The notes: generated from the sequence alone by a model not told the origin. A DNA stretch of 64,000 nt from Hermatobates lingyangjiaoensis (GCA_026182355.1 JAPFBL010000232.1:124001-188000); one strand, 5' to 3'; counted from the stretch's first letter, positions 31,965 through 42,967 are shown. Translations and numbers: made by a program.

Positions 31965-31985
31965 TCATCATCAGGACAATAATGA
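31930..31985 (-). ncRNA. Hammerhead-like motif (CTGATGA; stem III ACATGT)
   Basis: Minus strand: TTATTGTC then CTGATGA (31974-31968), extra T, perfect 6-bp stem II GAATGT/ACATTC around GGT, GAAA, ACATGT, H17 = C, then GACTAGTAATA. The outer stem pairs GTC/GAC next to the core and TATTA/TAATA beyond an internal loop, as expected for stem I with loops. This is the best candidate in the window. Confidence 0.6.
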
Positions 31986-32184
31986 GTGAATAGTGGGTTA
32001 GTCAGTTTATATATACAAGGTGGAGTTGTACAGGAATGTTGACGTAGTCGTCAGGGAGCATTTTGGGGGATTAGGATAGGTGGTTGAACTTACTTTCTCT
32101 CTGGCTAATCCGGGTCGGTCTGTTGGAAAACAATTATAAGATTGTTTACCGACCCCGATTAGCCAAGTAGAAGGTGGCGTTTTA

Positions 32185-32560
32185 ATGAGTCCTTGAGTGT
32201 CAAAAAAACATTGTCTGAAAACAGGCCTCTATGGTAAATGAAATTTTGAAAAAAATTATATCAATTCATTTCCACATAAAGTTCTCTTTTTAGATGTAGT
32301 TTCATTTTGATCCCTTAAACGGTATGGCTTGCATTACTCTCAAAAGCTTTCAGATTGAATTATAAGTCAAAATTTTTACATTTTATTGAAAAAAAAATAT
32401 TTCCTGTTGATTTAAAAATTTGAGGATATTTCTATTTGATTGTCTTTGTAGTCTCAAAGATAATGCCAGAATTCCAAGACTCTAGAATTAGCAGTGTAGG
32501 TGAAAAAACTGTTGTCCCAAATTATATAAATATTGATAAAAGTATACAAAACAGAGGAAA
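32185..32560 (-). mobile_element. Element Y, internal fragment holding the block missing from copy 1
   Basis: Matches about 40860-41200 of copy 2 in the same direction on the plus strand (GTCAAAAAAACATT, TGAAAAAAAAATATTTCCTG, CCTCAAAGATAATG). It independently shows that the ~270-bp block is ancestral and was lost from copy 1. Confidence 0.75.
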
Positions 32561-32669
32561 TATAACAAATAATTCAATCATTCAAAAATCAAACATGCAT
32601 AAAAGTGCAATTAGTTACAATTAAGAAATTACAATAGAAATTTTGACTATAGGTTAGTAAGAAAACTTA

Positions 32670-32985
32670 CAGAAGTATAAATTTTGAAACAAAAAAACTA
32701 AATATTACATTACAAATTATTTTACAAAGAAAAATAGTCTGTGGATTTCAACAACAACTGTAGTTTGAATGAACACGTGACACTGAACTGAAATAAACAA
32801 GCAAGGTTACCAAATTTCACCAGACAACAAAAAAGTCACCAACACAATTTTTTCATCTATCAACATTGTTTAACTTAACACACCCGAATAACTATGAAAA
32901 ATGTTTTAAATAAAGACCGAAACGTTGGGAAAAGAGTTTAATTCGAACCTGAAGAACTGACCAAGTTCCGATTAACTTTAGTGTT
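32670..32985. repeat. PLE end, right half of the inverted pair with 30.96-31.15 kb
   Basis: 32675-32792 inverts the left half. 32890-32985 repeats its last part directly, with TAAAGACCGAAACGTTGGG. The mix of inverted and direct copies points to several insertions of the same end. Confidence 0.7.
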
Positions 32986-33057
32986 GTATAGGTATATATA
33001 TATATATATTTGCTATATATATAATATTAAGGAATATAACAAAAAAAAACAACACTA

Positions 33058-33104
33058 AAATGCAAGATAACTTTTGAAAAAGTTCTTCATCAGAGCAATC
33101 AGAG
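33058..33104 (-). ncRNA. Weak hammerhead-like motif (CTGATGA)
   Basis: Minus strand: GCTCTGATGAAGAACTTTTT then CAAAAGTTATCTTGC. The core CTGATGA is intact but GAAA reads CAAAA and no palindromic stem III follows. It may be unrelated. Confidence 0.2.
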
Positions 33105-33462
33105 GTAAAAGAAGAATAATGAATATTTTCAATTGAAATGGGTATGATGCCTTCGTTATCATATATTTAAATATATATATGTATATATTGTTTGAATGTT
33201 TAATAGAATAGGACTTTTAAATGCTGAAGGATCGGTGTTGCAGATTCAAATCGAACCCTCCTTTGACTTTCCGCTCTTTGAGTCATGTCTTAGTTGAGAC
33301 ATTTGTGGCGGTCAGACGTCATGGCATGTTAGCGAGTAGATGCTAATAATTGATAACGACTTGTTTTCAGCATGCAGATAGCATTAAGCCCATTGACCGG
33401 CCACTATTCATTATCACTAAAAGAGTGATCCTATAACTCTCAACACTCTTATATGTTCGGGA

Positions 33463-34021
33463 ATAGTGGCGTAGCAAGGGGGGGGGGGGGTGGTCCTGCC
33501 CCCGGCAGCACGTGCCAGGGGGCGCCATTTTGAGGGGGTAAAATAGAAAATAGGAAAAAAATTAAAATACAAAAAATCTGTAATATTATACCTAAATGAG
33601 TTTTTAAGGTCGTAATTTTATTTTTGTTATACTGTTTTTAAATGGATTTGTCAACGGTAATATTTGCAACTTAAAGTTTTTCAAAATTCTTCAAAAACTA
33701 GTTTTTTAAAGAGGTTGAAGATTTATTATATTTATTAGCAAAGCCAGTTAATTTAATTTATCAATTTTTTTTATGATTTGAATTATACGGTTTTTTTAAA
33801 CATCTTTGGTTTTTTATTGATGACAGCTGTATATGTATACAAGGACTGTAATAAGATGAAAGTCTGGGACTAATAACAGCTGTTTAATATTAGATCGTTT
33901 ACTGTAATTCCATGAATATAAATATTTTCAAGATGTACTTTAGTTTTGAATGTTAACAGATTATCAATGGCCAACGGAGAGGCGGCAAATCTTACGATAA
34001 AAATAGTTGCTACGCCCCTAT
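33463..34021 (+). mobile_element. Non-autonomous TIR element, copy 1
   Basis: Ends ATAGTGGCGTAGCAA and, reversed, ATAGGGGCGTAGCAA match 14 of 15. Near the left end is a run of about 12 G followed by GC-rich sequence (CCCGGCAGCACGTGCCAGGG), then a long AT-rich interior. A more degraded copy lies inverted at 54526-55105. The GGGGCGTAGC.A ends resemble hAT-type termini, but no 8-bp duplication was found. Confidence 0.75.
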
Positions 34022-34810
34022 AGTACTTGCATACTGCCTAATTAACAAAATAAACGGCCATCACGTTATGGTTTTTGCTGACAGCTGAAGTTCGGTAGAC
34101 TGGCCCGACAAAGAATTGGCGCAGTCAAGCCTGGACTCCTGCCCAGGTGACATGACCGGCTCACTGACGTCATGACCAGTTCGTCAAGTCCCTCCCAGGA
34201 ATGCTGCCAGATCCTCAACACTGATAGCTAAATGAACCCAATTTGAAACATTACGTGTCGACATATGTAATTCTTTTTTTTTTTCTTGAAAAGTTCTAAT
34301 GGATCTGGATACACTTGTTCATCTTATCGTTTAATTAAAAAAAAAAAAACTGATTTACTTTTTCTTTCTATGGAAAATAAATTACTTTTTTTTTTCTTCA
34401 AAAATCAATAACCGCCATCTTAAAAGCAAATTAATACCACCTGTTCTCTCATGCCTATATACTTATATTAATCGGAGAAAACGCCATACTACCCAGTATT
34501 GCTTTCTAAACAGAATTGTACAAACTCAAAATAAGTATCTGTATCAGAATATTTTTATTTACTTATAACAGTGAACATATTTACTATCCTGTTTATCGGG
34601 ATGGCATCGTACTAAAGATGATGCAACATTGAAAATATCCTTTTGCCTGTATAGGTATTCTTAAATGTTCGCTTTTAACATACATGCGTCAAAATAATTC
34701 TACATCGTAATGAAGTCATAAAGCTAGAACATCGGATAGAAAACTTATTCTGATCTATAAAGCATTTTAGTATACTTTCATTTCAATTCTATGTTCACTT
34801 TTATTGTAGT
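34022..34810. other. No recognised feature
   Basis: AT-rich with T runs; nothing recognised. Confidence 0.5.
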
Positions 34811-34811
34811 T

Positions 34812-35040
34812 TATATATATTATTGAAAATGACACCAAATTTAGCTGATACCTGTTTCTTAACAAGTTTCTCAATTTTTCTAAATAACACTCTCGTTATT
34901 TCGTCTACACAATAAAGTAGATCTCCTATGGTCGACATGTTTCGAATGATCAACATTCATCATCAGGACGTGAATAAGGTCTAAGGTGAATTATCTGGTT
35001 TATATATACATGGAGAAGGTAGAAGGGGTTGTTTTCCATA
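34812..35040 (-). repeat. PLE end repeat 1 (hammerhead-like motif plus ORF start)
   Basis: Minus order: hammerhead-like motif (34924-34978), then the frame YCVDEITRVLFRKIEKLVKK, then QVSAKFGVIFNNIY into TA-rich sequence. It is a direct repeat of 35430-35660, together bracketing the 3' side of the PLE below like partial terminal repeats. Confidence 0.75.
34924..34978 (-). ncRNA. Hammerhead-like motif (CTGATGA; stem III ACATGT)
   Basis: Minus strand: CACGTC, CTGATGA, extra T, stem II GAATGT/TCATTC with one mismatch around TGA, GAAA, ACATGT, H17 = C, GACCATAGG. Outer stem GTC/GAC. Confidence 0.5.
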
Positions 35041-35094
35041 AAGTTTAAGAAATGGTGGGCCTTAATCCTGTGGGGTGAGTGGCCTCTCGGCCTG

Positions 35095-35144
35095 ATCATT
35101 TTCAATAATGTGTGTGTCAAGGAAGGACTGCTACAAAAATTTAC

Positions 35145-35189
<45 letters not shown>

Positions 35190-35340
35190 CAAACCACTTT
35201 TCTGCATATAGTTGGGTTTTTGACTCTGACGAAGACCGCTTGTTACGGTTGAAAGATCTTAGTCTTGTTTTCCCATTTCATTTTGTGGTTTGATCATTGA
35301 TTGTTATTTCAGGTGTTTATGTGAAATCTTTTTATATATA
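35095..35340 (+). repeat. PLE scrap, (TA)n and AGATCT-type module joined
   Basis: The plus strand encodes FNNVCVKEGLLQKFTNIYI, enters (TA)n at 35147-35186, and is then fused to ATGATCAAACCAC and an AGATCT-type end (GACGAAGACCGCTTGTTACG, TTGAAAGATCTTAG) at 35205-35340. It shows plainly that two different modules are welded at the (TA)n tract. Confidence 0.8.
35216..35275 (+). ncRNA. Hammerhead-like motif (CTGACGA; stem III AGATCT)
   Basis: Same sequence as the 31385-31445 motif: CTGACGA, extra A, stem II GACCG/CGGTT, GAAA, AGATCT, H17 = T, AGTC pairing with GACT. Confidence 0.5.
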
Positions 35341-35429
35341 TAAATGAAAATTGATATATAAATAAAACACTTACGTAAGTGTTCTCGTTCTTTAGGTGTT
35401 GTTTTTTTCAGTTATGTATATACTCGTAT

Positions 35430-35660
35430 TTGTAAATTTTTGTAGCAGTCCTTCCTTAAAATATACATTATTGAAAATCATACCAAACTTAGCTATGCTT
35501 CTTTCTTAACAATTTTCTCATTTTTCTAAATACCACTCTCATTATTTTGTCTACACAATAAAATACATCTTCTATCGTCGACATGTTTCGAATAATAAAC
35601 ATACATCTTCAGGACGAGAATGACTACTTGGGTGACTTTTCTGGTTTATTATATATGCAA
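35430..35660 (-). repeat. PLE end repeat 2 (hammerhead-like motif plus ORF start)
   Basis: Direct repeat of 34812-35040. The minus frame reads CVDKIMRVVFRKMRKLL before a frame break. It lies immediately 3' of the PLE coding region. Confidence 0.75.
35574..35632 (-). ncRNA. Hammerhead-like motif (CTGAAGA; stem III ACATGT)
   Basis: Minus strand: TCTCGTC, CTGAAGA, extra T, weak stem II (GTATG../..TATTC), GAAA, ACATGT, H17 = C, GACGATAG. The outer stem TCGTC/GACGA is perfect over 5 bp. Confidence 0.5.
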
Positions 35661-35759
35661 AGCGAAGACAGTAGGGGTTGTTTTTCTTCAAGATTAAGAT
35701 GGTCGTTAATCCTTTGGGTGAGTGGCCTCTCGGCCTTAGTCACTACCTGCAAGGGTTTT

Positions 35760-37225
35760 TGGATGCCCTTGATGTGAATTAATGAGCTTTAAAATTTTTC
35801 GATCCAAATATTTAGAAGTGGCTTTAGTTTTTGAATTAAAAGAGCCTCTAAAGTTCTTAGTTTATGGTGGTTACATTCTCTTTTTATTATTTTAGTATTT
35901 TTAACCGGTCAATTTAACGTTGTGTTTGTCTTGCATATGTTTTTTGGGTGCTCCTGCAATTAAGTACATCCTGAGCCTTCTTGATAGGGAAGTGGTAGTC
36001 ATACCAATGTACGAGTGTTTTTGGGTTTCACAGTCCCCATTAGTACATGTACCCTCGTACACTAGATTTGTTTCCTTTATTGGCAAATTTTTGACTTGGT
36101 CATTATTTTGATGAACTTGGTCATTATAAATAGGGAACAGGTGGGATTTTATTACTATAAAGTGACCACGGTTACTTTTTCATTCAAGTTTTTGCACCTG
36201 ACATTATTTCTTACAATCTCTTTTAATACTCTTTCATCAAGCTTGTGTTGTTTCGAATACTGGTTTTTGTAATAAACTTTATGCACTATTGTTAGTCTAT
36301 CTTAATTAATTTGCTTCTCTTTTCTTATATGAAGGTCTTCTTTCAAAATGCGATCAAAATTATCATTAGAATAACCATTATTTACAAACGCTTGCTTAGT
36401 TTGGTTAGTGTTGCCGTTGAATTCGACGCTATCTTGAATGATCTATGAATTAAGCCTGCTCCATCTAACGTAGTGGTGAGGGCATTCGCTACGGACATTT
36501 AGGCAAGAGGTTGTATTTGATTGGTTCTTGAATACTGAAGTTTCAATTTTGTCATGAAACACGCTAATACTGACATCAAGCAAGTTAATTCTGTTTTCTA
36601 TTAAAACAGAACTGACTTTTTCTAAAGTGAATTTCAGGCATGATTCTTTCTCAAATGTATTTTTCAGTGCGTCCGTTTGGTTTCTGTTTCTTGCTACAAC
36701 AAAGGAGTTTTCAACATATCGGCAGTATATGGTAGGTTTGATGCGATCTCTTTTGTTCAATACGTTATTTTTAAGGTGACACATGTAATAGTTAGCAAAA
36801 GTCACGCCAACAGGTGAGCCCATAGCGACACCATCAAGGTGTATATACATTGATCCATCTGTGTAGGTAAAAGGGTTTTCCATTGTGCATGCTTGTAATA
36901 ATTTATTCCACTGTCTTTTTTAATTACTGGTGGTTGTGCATCACGGTTAGAATAGACGGAGTTACATATTATTTCAATAGTTTCCTTAACTGAAACATTG
37001 TTGGACAATGAACCCCATATTACCTTCCGGTTTGATTTCTTTTATCATATTCAGGAATTCATCTGTAGAACGAATCATGTATTTCGCTGGCATATAGGGT
37101 GATATTATTTTATTAAGTTCTTTGGTTTACTGGTAGGTGGGACAGATTACTTCAGAAATGATGAGGTAAAGAGGATTTCCAGGTTTGTGATTTTTCACAG
37201 TTCCATACAAGTATAGAGGACTAAA
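35760..37225 (-). pseudogene. Penelope-like element ORF: reverse transcriptase plus GIY-YIG endonuclease, inactivated
   Basis: PLE ORFs encode an RT followed by a GIY-YIG nuclease. In minus-strand order the landmarks are YGTVKNHKPGNPLYLIIS (about 37.2 kb), KIISPYMPAKYMIRSTDEFL, the palm block DGVAMGSPVGVTFANYYM (about 36.83 kb), the catalytic block YCRYVENSFVVAR (about 36.71 kb), a thumb/linker with QTKQAFVNNGYSND (about 36.4 kb), the nuclease with LVYEGTC..YIGMTTTSLSRRL (about 36.0 kb), GAPKKH, and C-terminal LEALLIQKLKPLLNI (about 35.84 kb). Both catalytic aspartates of the usual YVDD box are changed (YVEN), so the RT should be dead even before the in-frame stop after TYQ (about 37.12 kb) and several frameshifts. 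The N-terminal part joining the end repeats is missing. Two end repeats lie 3' of it. Confidence 0.92.
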
Positions 37226-37226
37226 T

Positions 37227-37500
37227 TCACCTATTATGGATTGGAGGATATAATATTATATATATATATATATATATATAAACACAACGGTTTCTTGCCG
37301 TTGTGTTTCCGGCGTGCTTGGTCGCCCATTCTATTTTCTCCTGAAGACGGATAATCCAAAAATTTGAGTTTGTAAGAGTGTCTCTTTCTCTGGTGTGTGT
37401 GTGTGTGTAAACTATTATCACAAAAAAGAACACACACACAAATGAAATCATAGAAACTCACTGCTATATTTCGATGGCCTCGTCATCAGGAAGATATATT
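37227..37500. repeat. PLE terminal modules around (TA)n
   Basis: (TA)n at 37256-37280, then the small hairpin ACAACGG..CCGTTGT, a plus-strand CTGAAGACGGATAATCC core with changed GAAA (AAAAATTT), (TG)n near 37.39 kb, then a minus-strand ATAT-type motif (37457-37495) with CTGATGA, GAGGCC stem II region, GAAA, ATAT and A as H17. Confidence 0.65.
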
Positions 37501-38865
37501 TCAGTCGCTCCGAAGACTGGCTGGTGTCCTTGAAGAAGCACTCAAACAGTTTAGCCAACTTACGGAGGGAGAGGGAGAGAAGGCTAGATAAAGAAATAAA
37601 AGAAAAATAAAAAATAAATTAATGAAAACAGTTAAATAAAAACTATTAACACATTGTAAAACGAAATGAAAAATACAAATATTAAGTAACAAAAGATTAA
37701 TTAAGATAGTAAAATAAATAAAAGAAACAATTAACGATTGGGGTTAAGCCCCAGAGCAGATCTACCACACAGAAGGCTAATAAGTGCTTCTTCTGAAGCT
37801 CTTAGAGTGACTTTTGATTAAGAAGAGCTATCAGGGAGAGACCAGGAGGGGGAGGGAGAGTAAGAGAGAGAGAGGGAAGCATATATAAGAATGACAAATG
37901 GTTTATATTTCTAAACAGAATATCATGATTATTAAATCAGAATAAAACCCGCAACAGTATATTTATAGATTTATTTTTTCTTATAGAAAAAATAAGACCA
38001 CATTTTTGGAAAATTATCTGTCAAACTGGTAGTTATAAAAGTTCTCTCGCTCTCTCTCTTTCTTCCTTCTTTGCAAAATACGTAAGCCAATTCACGTTAA
38101 TTGGCTATTTTAATTACCTAATTCAGTCAACATAACTAACAAATATCCAACAAAACTGATTAATTGATGCGAAAAAAAAGATGAAATAATAGTAAAACTT
38201 GTTTGGTTTTTTTATGGTAATTGGGTTAATTTTTGACGAAAGTAAACAATTAGGCTGGAGAGGCGAGCTGGAAGGTAATGGCAGGAGGCAGAGGGGGCTA
38301 ATGCCTATAATTTTCGAGTTTACCCACTCTGGGCAACCGGCGTCTTTTCTAACTATTTATTCCCGTCAACTGGACCGAATCGCCTTTTTTTTTTCAACAG
38401 TACACCTTGCAGACCCAAATCTGCTAAGCTAGCCGCTTGCCTAACCATTATGCATGCACACTCCTCCTATACACCCAACAGAGATTCATTTTGTTTAATA
38501 ACACTCTATGAAATAGCCTTATAAATAGAAATGAGCTGAGCAAGCAGGCAAAATATGAATAAAAATAACATTTTCAAAATAACTGCAGAAATAAACTGTT
38601 TTTTTTATTATATCAAGTTGAACTATAAAATTAAGAGAAATGGTTTTTTTATGTCGTTAAATTTGCATCAACCCCTGCATTTATAGTACATTAGCCTACA
38701 TCATAGCCAGCGATTGATCCAAATTTTTAGACAAATTATATGTTCATCATATGTCGCAAGAGTATTTTTTTGTCAGTATAAGCAGATAACAGCACATTTT
38801 TTAATCAATATTCATCAAATTTTACGAAACTCTACGCATTCACCATCTTATAACAGCTATTATTC
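37501..38865. other. AT-rich sequence without recognised features
   Basis: Short purine-rich (GA) runs near 37.85 kb and (CT) near 38.04 kb. No coding or repeat family recognised. Confidence 0.5.
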
Positions 38866-38867
38866 AA

Positions 38868-39182
38868 CTTAGGTTAGGTAAGATTCCAGTGGCAGTCCCA
38901 CAAGACAACGACATACGTAGGCCAAATATCGGCCTTTTGTGATGCCACACTATGAAGATTGATTCTGCATTATGAGTCCCAGACTTTGCCTAACTCAAAT
39001 TTATTTATAGTAGGAATCTTTAACGAGTACCTGACGTCGTACAGGATAGGGACTGACGACTTAACGTCTTCTCTGAGAGACAAAGTGCTTAGATTTATGC
39101 ACATCCCAAGAGAATAACTCGAGGGCCAGAGTGGGTACTGAGCCCCGCACCAGAGGCGAGCACTGGGCTAACCTCAACCCCA
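38868..39182 (-). mobile_element. SINE, full length, A-type tail
   Basis: The reference A-type copy. Minus order: head GGGGTTGAGGTTAGCCCAG, B box region, body (GAATAACT.. changed from GTGAATAAAT), CCCTATCCTGTACGACGTCA, CGTTAAAGATTCC, TGAGTTAGGCAAAG, then GGCATCACAAAAGGCCGATA, TTGTGGGACTGCCACTGG and the end TTACCTAACCTAA. Confidence 0.9.
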
Positions 39183-39189
39183 CACTCTT

Positions 39190-39933
39190 CTTCCTCATGA
39201 CTTAGTTTATTTTTATTTATAAATAGATTGGTATAGATAGATAGGTGAACAAATAGGTAAATAGGAAAAGAGAGAGAAAATAAAAAACATGAACATCTTT
39301 TTTTTTTAGAGTTTAAAACATAAAAATCCATCAAAAATCGAAATCGATTATTTTCATCATAATTAAAATTCAGAAAGTTTTCTTTATTCTTAAATGCTAC
39401 AGAGTTCTAAAAAGTTTTTTTCTAGTAAACTCAAAACTAATTTTAAATTTGTTTGAACTCTACAATCAATCATAATGCCCTCAAAACTTCAAATATGTTT
39501 AAAGAAAGATTCTAATGAAATGCTTATTTAAAATAATTTAATCAATTATTAAACTGATGACCCAGTAGATGATCATCTGATTTCTGCTAATCGATACCGA
39601 CTTATTTGTAAAGAGCTGAAGTTCTAGACACTTCATACATACGAGTAGAAGTTAGCAAAAAAAAATAAGTATTTTATTAAAACAGTGAAATGTAAAGGTC
39701 AGGTTTCAAAAGTTAATAATTTGGAAAACAAATAATATGTACAACACTGATCTGAGTAATTGTATCAAAACAACCAAACAAACAAAAAGACCTTAAGGGC
39801 TGACGTTTTTTACCCTCAAGGGGATCGGTTTCTTATAGAAACACTAAATATTTGTTAAGAAAATGTCTTAGTGTTTGTAACTACAATAATATAACAGTTG
39901 AAATAATAAAAAAATCTGGAGTGGCCTACACTC
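39190..39933. other. AT-rich sequence without recognised features
   Basis: The phrase near 39.79-39.82 kb (CCTTAAGGGCTGACG) mirrors one near 18.04 kb. Otherwise nothing. Confidence 0.5.
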
Positions 39934-41550
39934 TACTTTACTATAAGTAACTCAATGTCAAATTTCTTGAGTATATAAAACATAACGTATTATTTAAGCA
40001 TAACGTAAACATCTAAATGGGATATAATTATTAGCCTTTCATTCGTGAGAAAGTACACATAGTGATTGAAGGACATATCAATTTATAAGCTTATTTTTGT
40101 ACATCACAAATAATTTATTATTTTCAAATAATTTCATTAGTATAATTACAGCAGTAATAACATTTTTGAAAAACCATGTGAACATTTCTTGAAACGAAAT
40201 ATCATCCTACAAGAGAACATGGCTATTGTTCAAATCGTTTACTTGACATCCTTCTACATTGAATATTAATGTAAAATTTTCAAATTTGAAACCGTAAAAT
40301 ACCCTTTTTTTCTCTGAAAAACATCTTAAACAGCGAAGAAAATGTTGTTTTAAGGTGATTTGTTAATTAAAGATGTACGATAATTACAGTTATTAATCTC
40401 TAAACGAAAGATTTATATTTTGAATTATCTTTTACATTTTTGGTTTTTAACAGAATTATTATACTGGGAATTTTATGGCTTCTTAGTATTTAATAAGATC
40501 ATTTTCCTTCCCCTTTGTCAAATAACATATATACGATTTTTTTTTTAATGAGTGTTATCATTTACCTGCACAATATTATTCCTCTTACATCTCTTATAAG
40601 TCAATAATATATTTTCATTTTTCCATTAGAAACATCAATTTTATCTCAGTGGATTCGCTCAAAAAATTTCTAAGTCAATATAAACAATGTAAAAAAATAC
40701 AAAAAATTCGACAAGTATAGCAGGTGATCTCTTAGTCTAGAATAAACAAACAGTTTTTATATCGTTATTGCTCTTTTCCGTAATTGAAACTTCATGATTT
40801 TTTTTTTATGAATTGCTAATTTTTTGTTCCATTTTTGGTCAAATTTTCATAATTTTTTAACGAGCCGTTTAGCGTCAAAAAAACATTTTCTGAAAACACA
40901 AATCGTACTCTAACGCCCCTTTAGCGAATGTAATTTTAGAAAAAAATATCTCAACTCATTGTCCATATAATGTTCTATTTATAGGCATAGGTTCATTCTT
41001 GTCCGTCAAACAGTATGGCTTGTATCGCTCTCACAAGGTTTGAGATTGATTTATAAGTCAAAATTTGTACATTTTATTGAAAAAAAAATATTTCCTGTTG
41101 ATATAAAATTTTGAATATATTTTTCGTTTGTTCCATTTGTAACCTCAAAGATAATGTCAAAATCTCAAAACTCTAGGGTTAGTAGTTTAGGAGAATTAAA
41201 TGTTTTAAAAAAAAACGGTTTTTGGCAAAAAAAGTGACTTTCCCATCATGCATAATTCTTCCCAAACAATAGGGGTCTTCGTCTAAATGGGGCCCATTTT
41301 TGTGTAAAATATCAATTTGATCCATCAAAGATTCTGGACCGTAGCGTGGTAACAAGCAATGCTAACACACGCACCCACCCACGCACCCACCCACCCACGC
41401 ACCCACCCACCCACCCACCCACCCACACACACACAGACATCATCGTAAAAACTTCATAAAACGACTTCTGGGACCTCAAAACATGTAATTCCGTCAAAAT
41501 CTCGAGATCGAATTTTTTCACGATCACTATACTTTACTTATAGTAAAGTA
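39934..41550 (-). mobile_element. Element Y, copy 2: non-autonomous TIR element, longest copy
   Basis: The 17-bp TIRs TACTTTACTATAAGTAA lie at 39934-39950 and inverted at 41534-41550. It is the reverse complement of 11603-12950 with an extra ~270 bp near 40.95-41.20 kb. A CACCCACC-type minisatellite occupies 41367-41440, longer than in copy 1. No transposase was recognised. The flank before 39934 (CTGGAGTGGCCTACACTC) is shared with the outer flank of copy 1 and with 30778-30812, so the true element may extend past this TIR. Confidence 0.85.
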
Positions 41551-42855
41551 AAAAATAAAACATTATTCCTATACAGTAAAATGACAAGATTGTTTATTAT
41601 TCATCAAAAACAATTTAGTAAATTACAAAGTTAATGTTCTTATTCATTTAACAAGAGGAATAAATAAAGCGTATGATTAAGATACGTAAATTACTACGCC
41701 ATAAATAATAAGCGTTTAAAGATATGTGAAAAGATATGAAACGTAAAAGGAATAGGTGTGATAAAAACATAATATTTATTCATTTTCGCGAGCTGAATCT
41801 AGATTAAATTTTAATTACATTGATAGCGGAATTTCTTTTCTCTGTTAGAATGTTCAGATTAATTATTTCAGATAAATATAAAGCCAACTAAACTCGAATT
41901 CTAAGAATATCATTTAATTTCTACTACTGCTTATTACAGAATAAACATCTTTGTTTCAGAAAGTCACTCATTATTTATTGAAACATTTTAGAAGGGTAAT
42001 GTGAGATTCAAGGGTCGTGTACCAGGGGAAGGAGAGTGTTTTTATGGATGAAGAGCAGATTAAATTTGATTGATAATGAGAATAATAATTTTTGTTTGTT
42101 TGGGTAAGGAAGTGAAGTCCATTTTACGATGCAGTGTTGGACTCCCTGTTAAGCCAGACTACCAACTAAGGTAGCTCCTTTTCTCCAAGGATACTATCCT
42201 AGAACCGTTTTCCAGATTACATCAGGCTAGGCCATTCCTTTCCTTAGGTAAGACAGCCTTCCTTTAGAATTGCTTATTCCAACTCATTCAAGTATCGCTT
42301 TTTAGTTGTTAATATAATTGTGACAGTCAATCTACCATATTCCACACCTTAGTACTCCGTATCACCTTATCAGTAAGTGTTCTCAGAAGAATATGCCGAT
42401 TCTATATACCAAGTTTTTCCTCTAGCTATTTGGGACAAAAGAAGAACATCGTCTACCGATGAGTAATATCGGCACTCTCATGTCTGGAGCTTTCTTATCT
42501 TGTATAGCTAGGCGCAGAAGTATCCATGTACGCTGAGAAATTGTATAAGGTAATTCTCCATCTCTCCATGACCTCTTTCAAGCCATAATCGGGCACATCT
42601 AATTAGCTTGAAGGTCCACTGTCCTCTAGTCTCAATAATAATAATAAAAGTCAATTCTATAAGAATGGTTTTCAGCTATATAATTTACATTTTATTTAAT
42701 TATAAAATGAAACTTAAAAAAACTGATCTTAAAAGAGCACTGGTGAAGCAAACATGAGAAGAAGCACGTTTCAGTGGGTTGGTATTTTGAGGCAGTAAAA
42801 TATAGAAAATAGATGCAAACAACAATATAATTTCGGGTATTAATCCTTGGGTTTT
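41551..42855. other. No recognised feature
   Basis: AT-rich, with a less AT-rich block at about 42.10-42.60 kb (GTGTTGGACTCCCTGTTAAG and following) that shows no coding or SINE signature. Confidence 0.5.
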
Positions 42856-42856
42856 A

Positions 42857-42867
42857 GAGAGGAGAGG

Positions 42868-42965
<98 letters not shown>

Positions 42966-42967
42966 GA
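42857..42967. repeat. (GA)n microsatellite, ~52 units
   Basis: Nearly pure GA from about 42875 with short GGAGA variants at both ends. The long RERERE and SLSLSL open frames over it are artefacts of the repeat. Confidence 0.97.
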
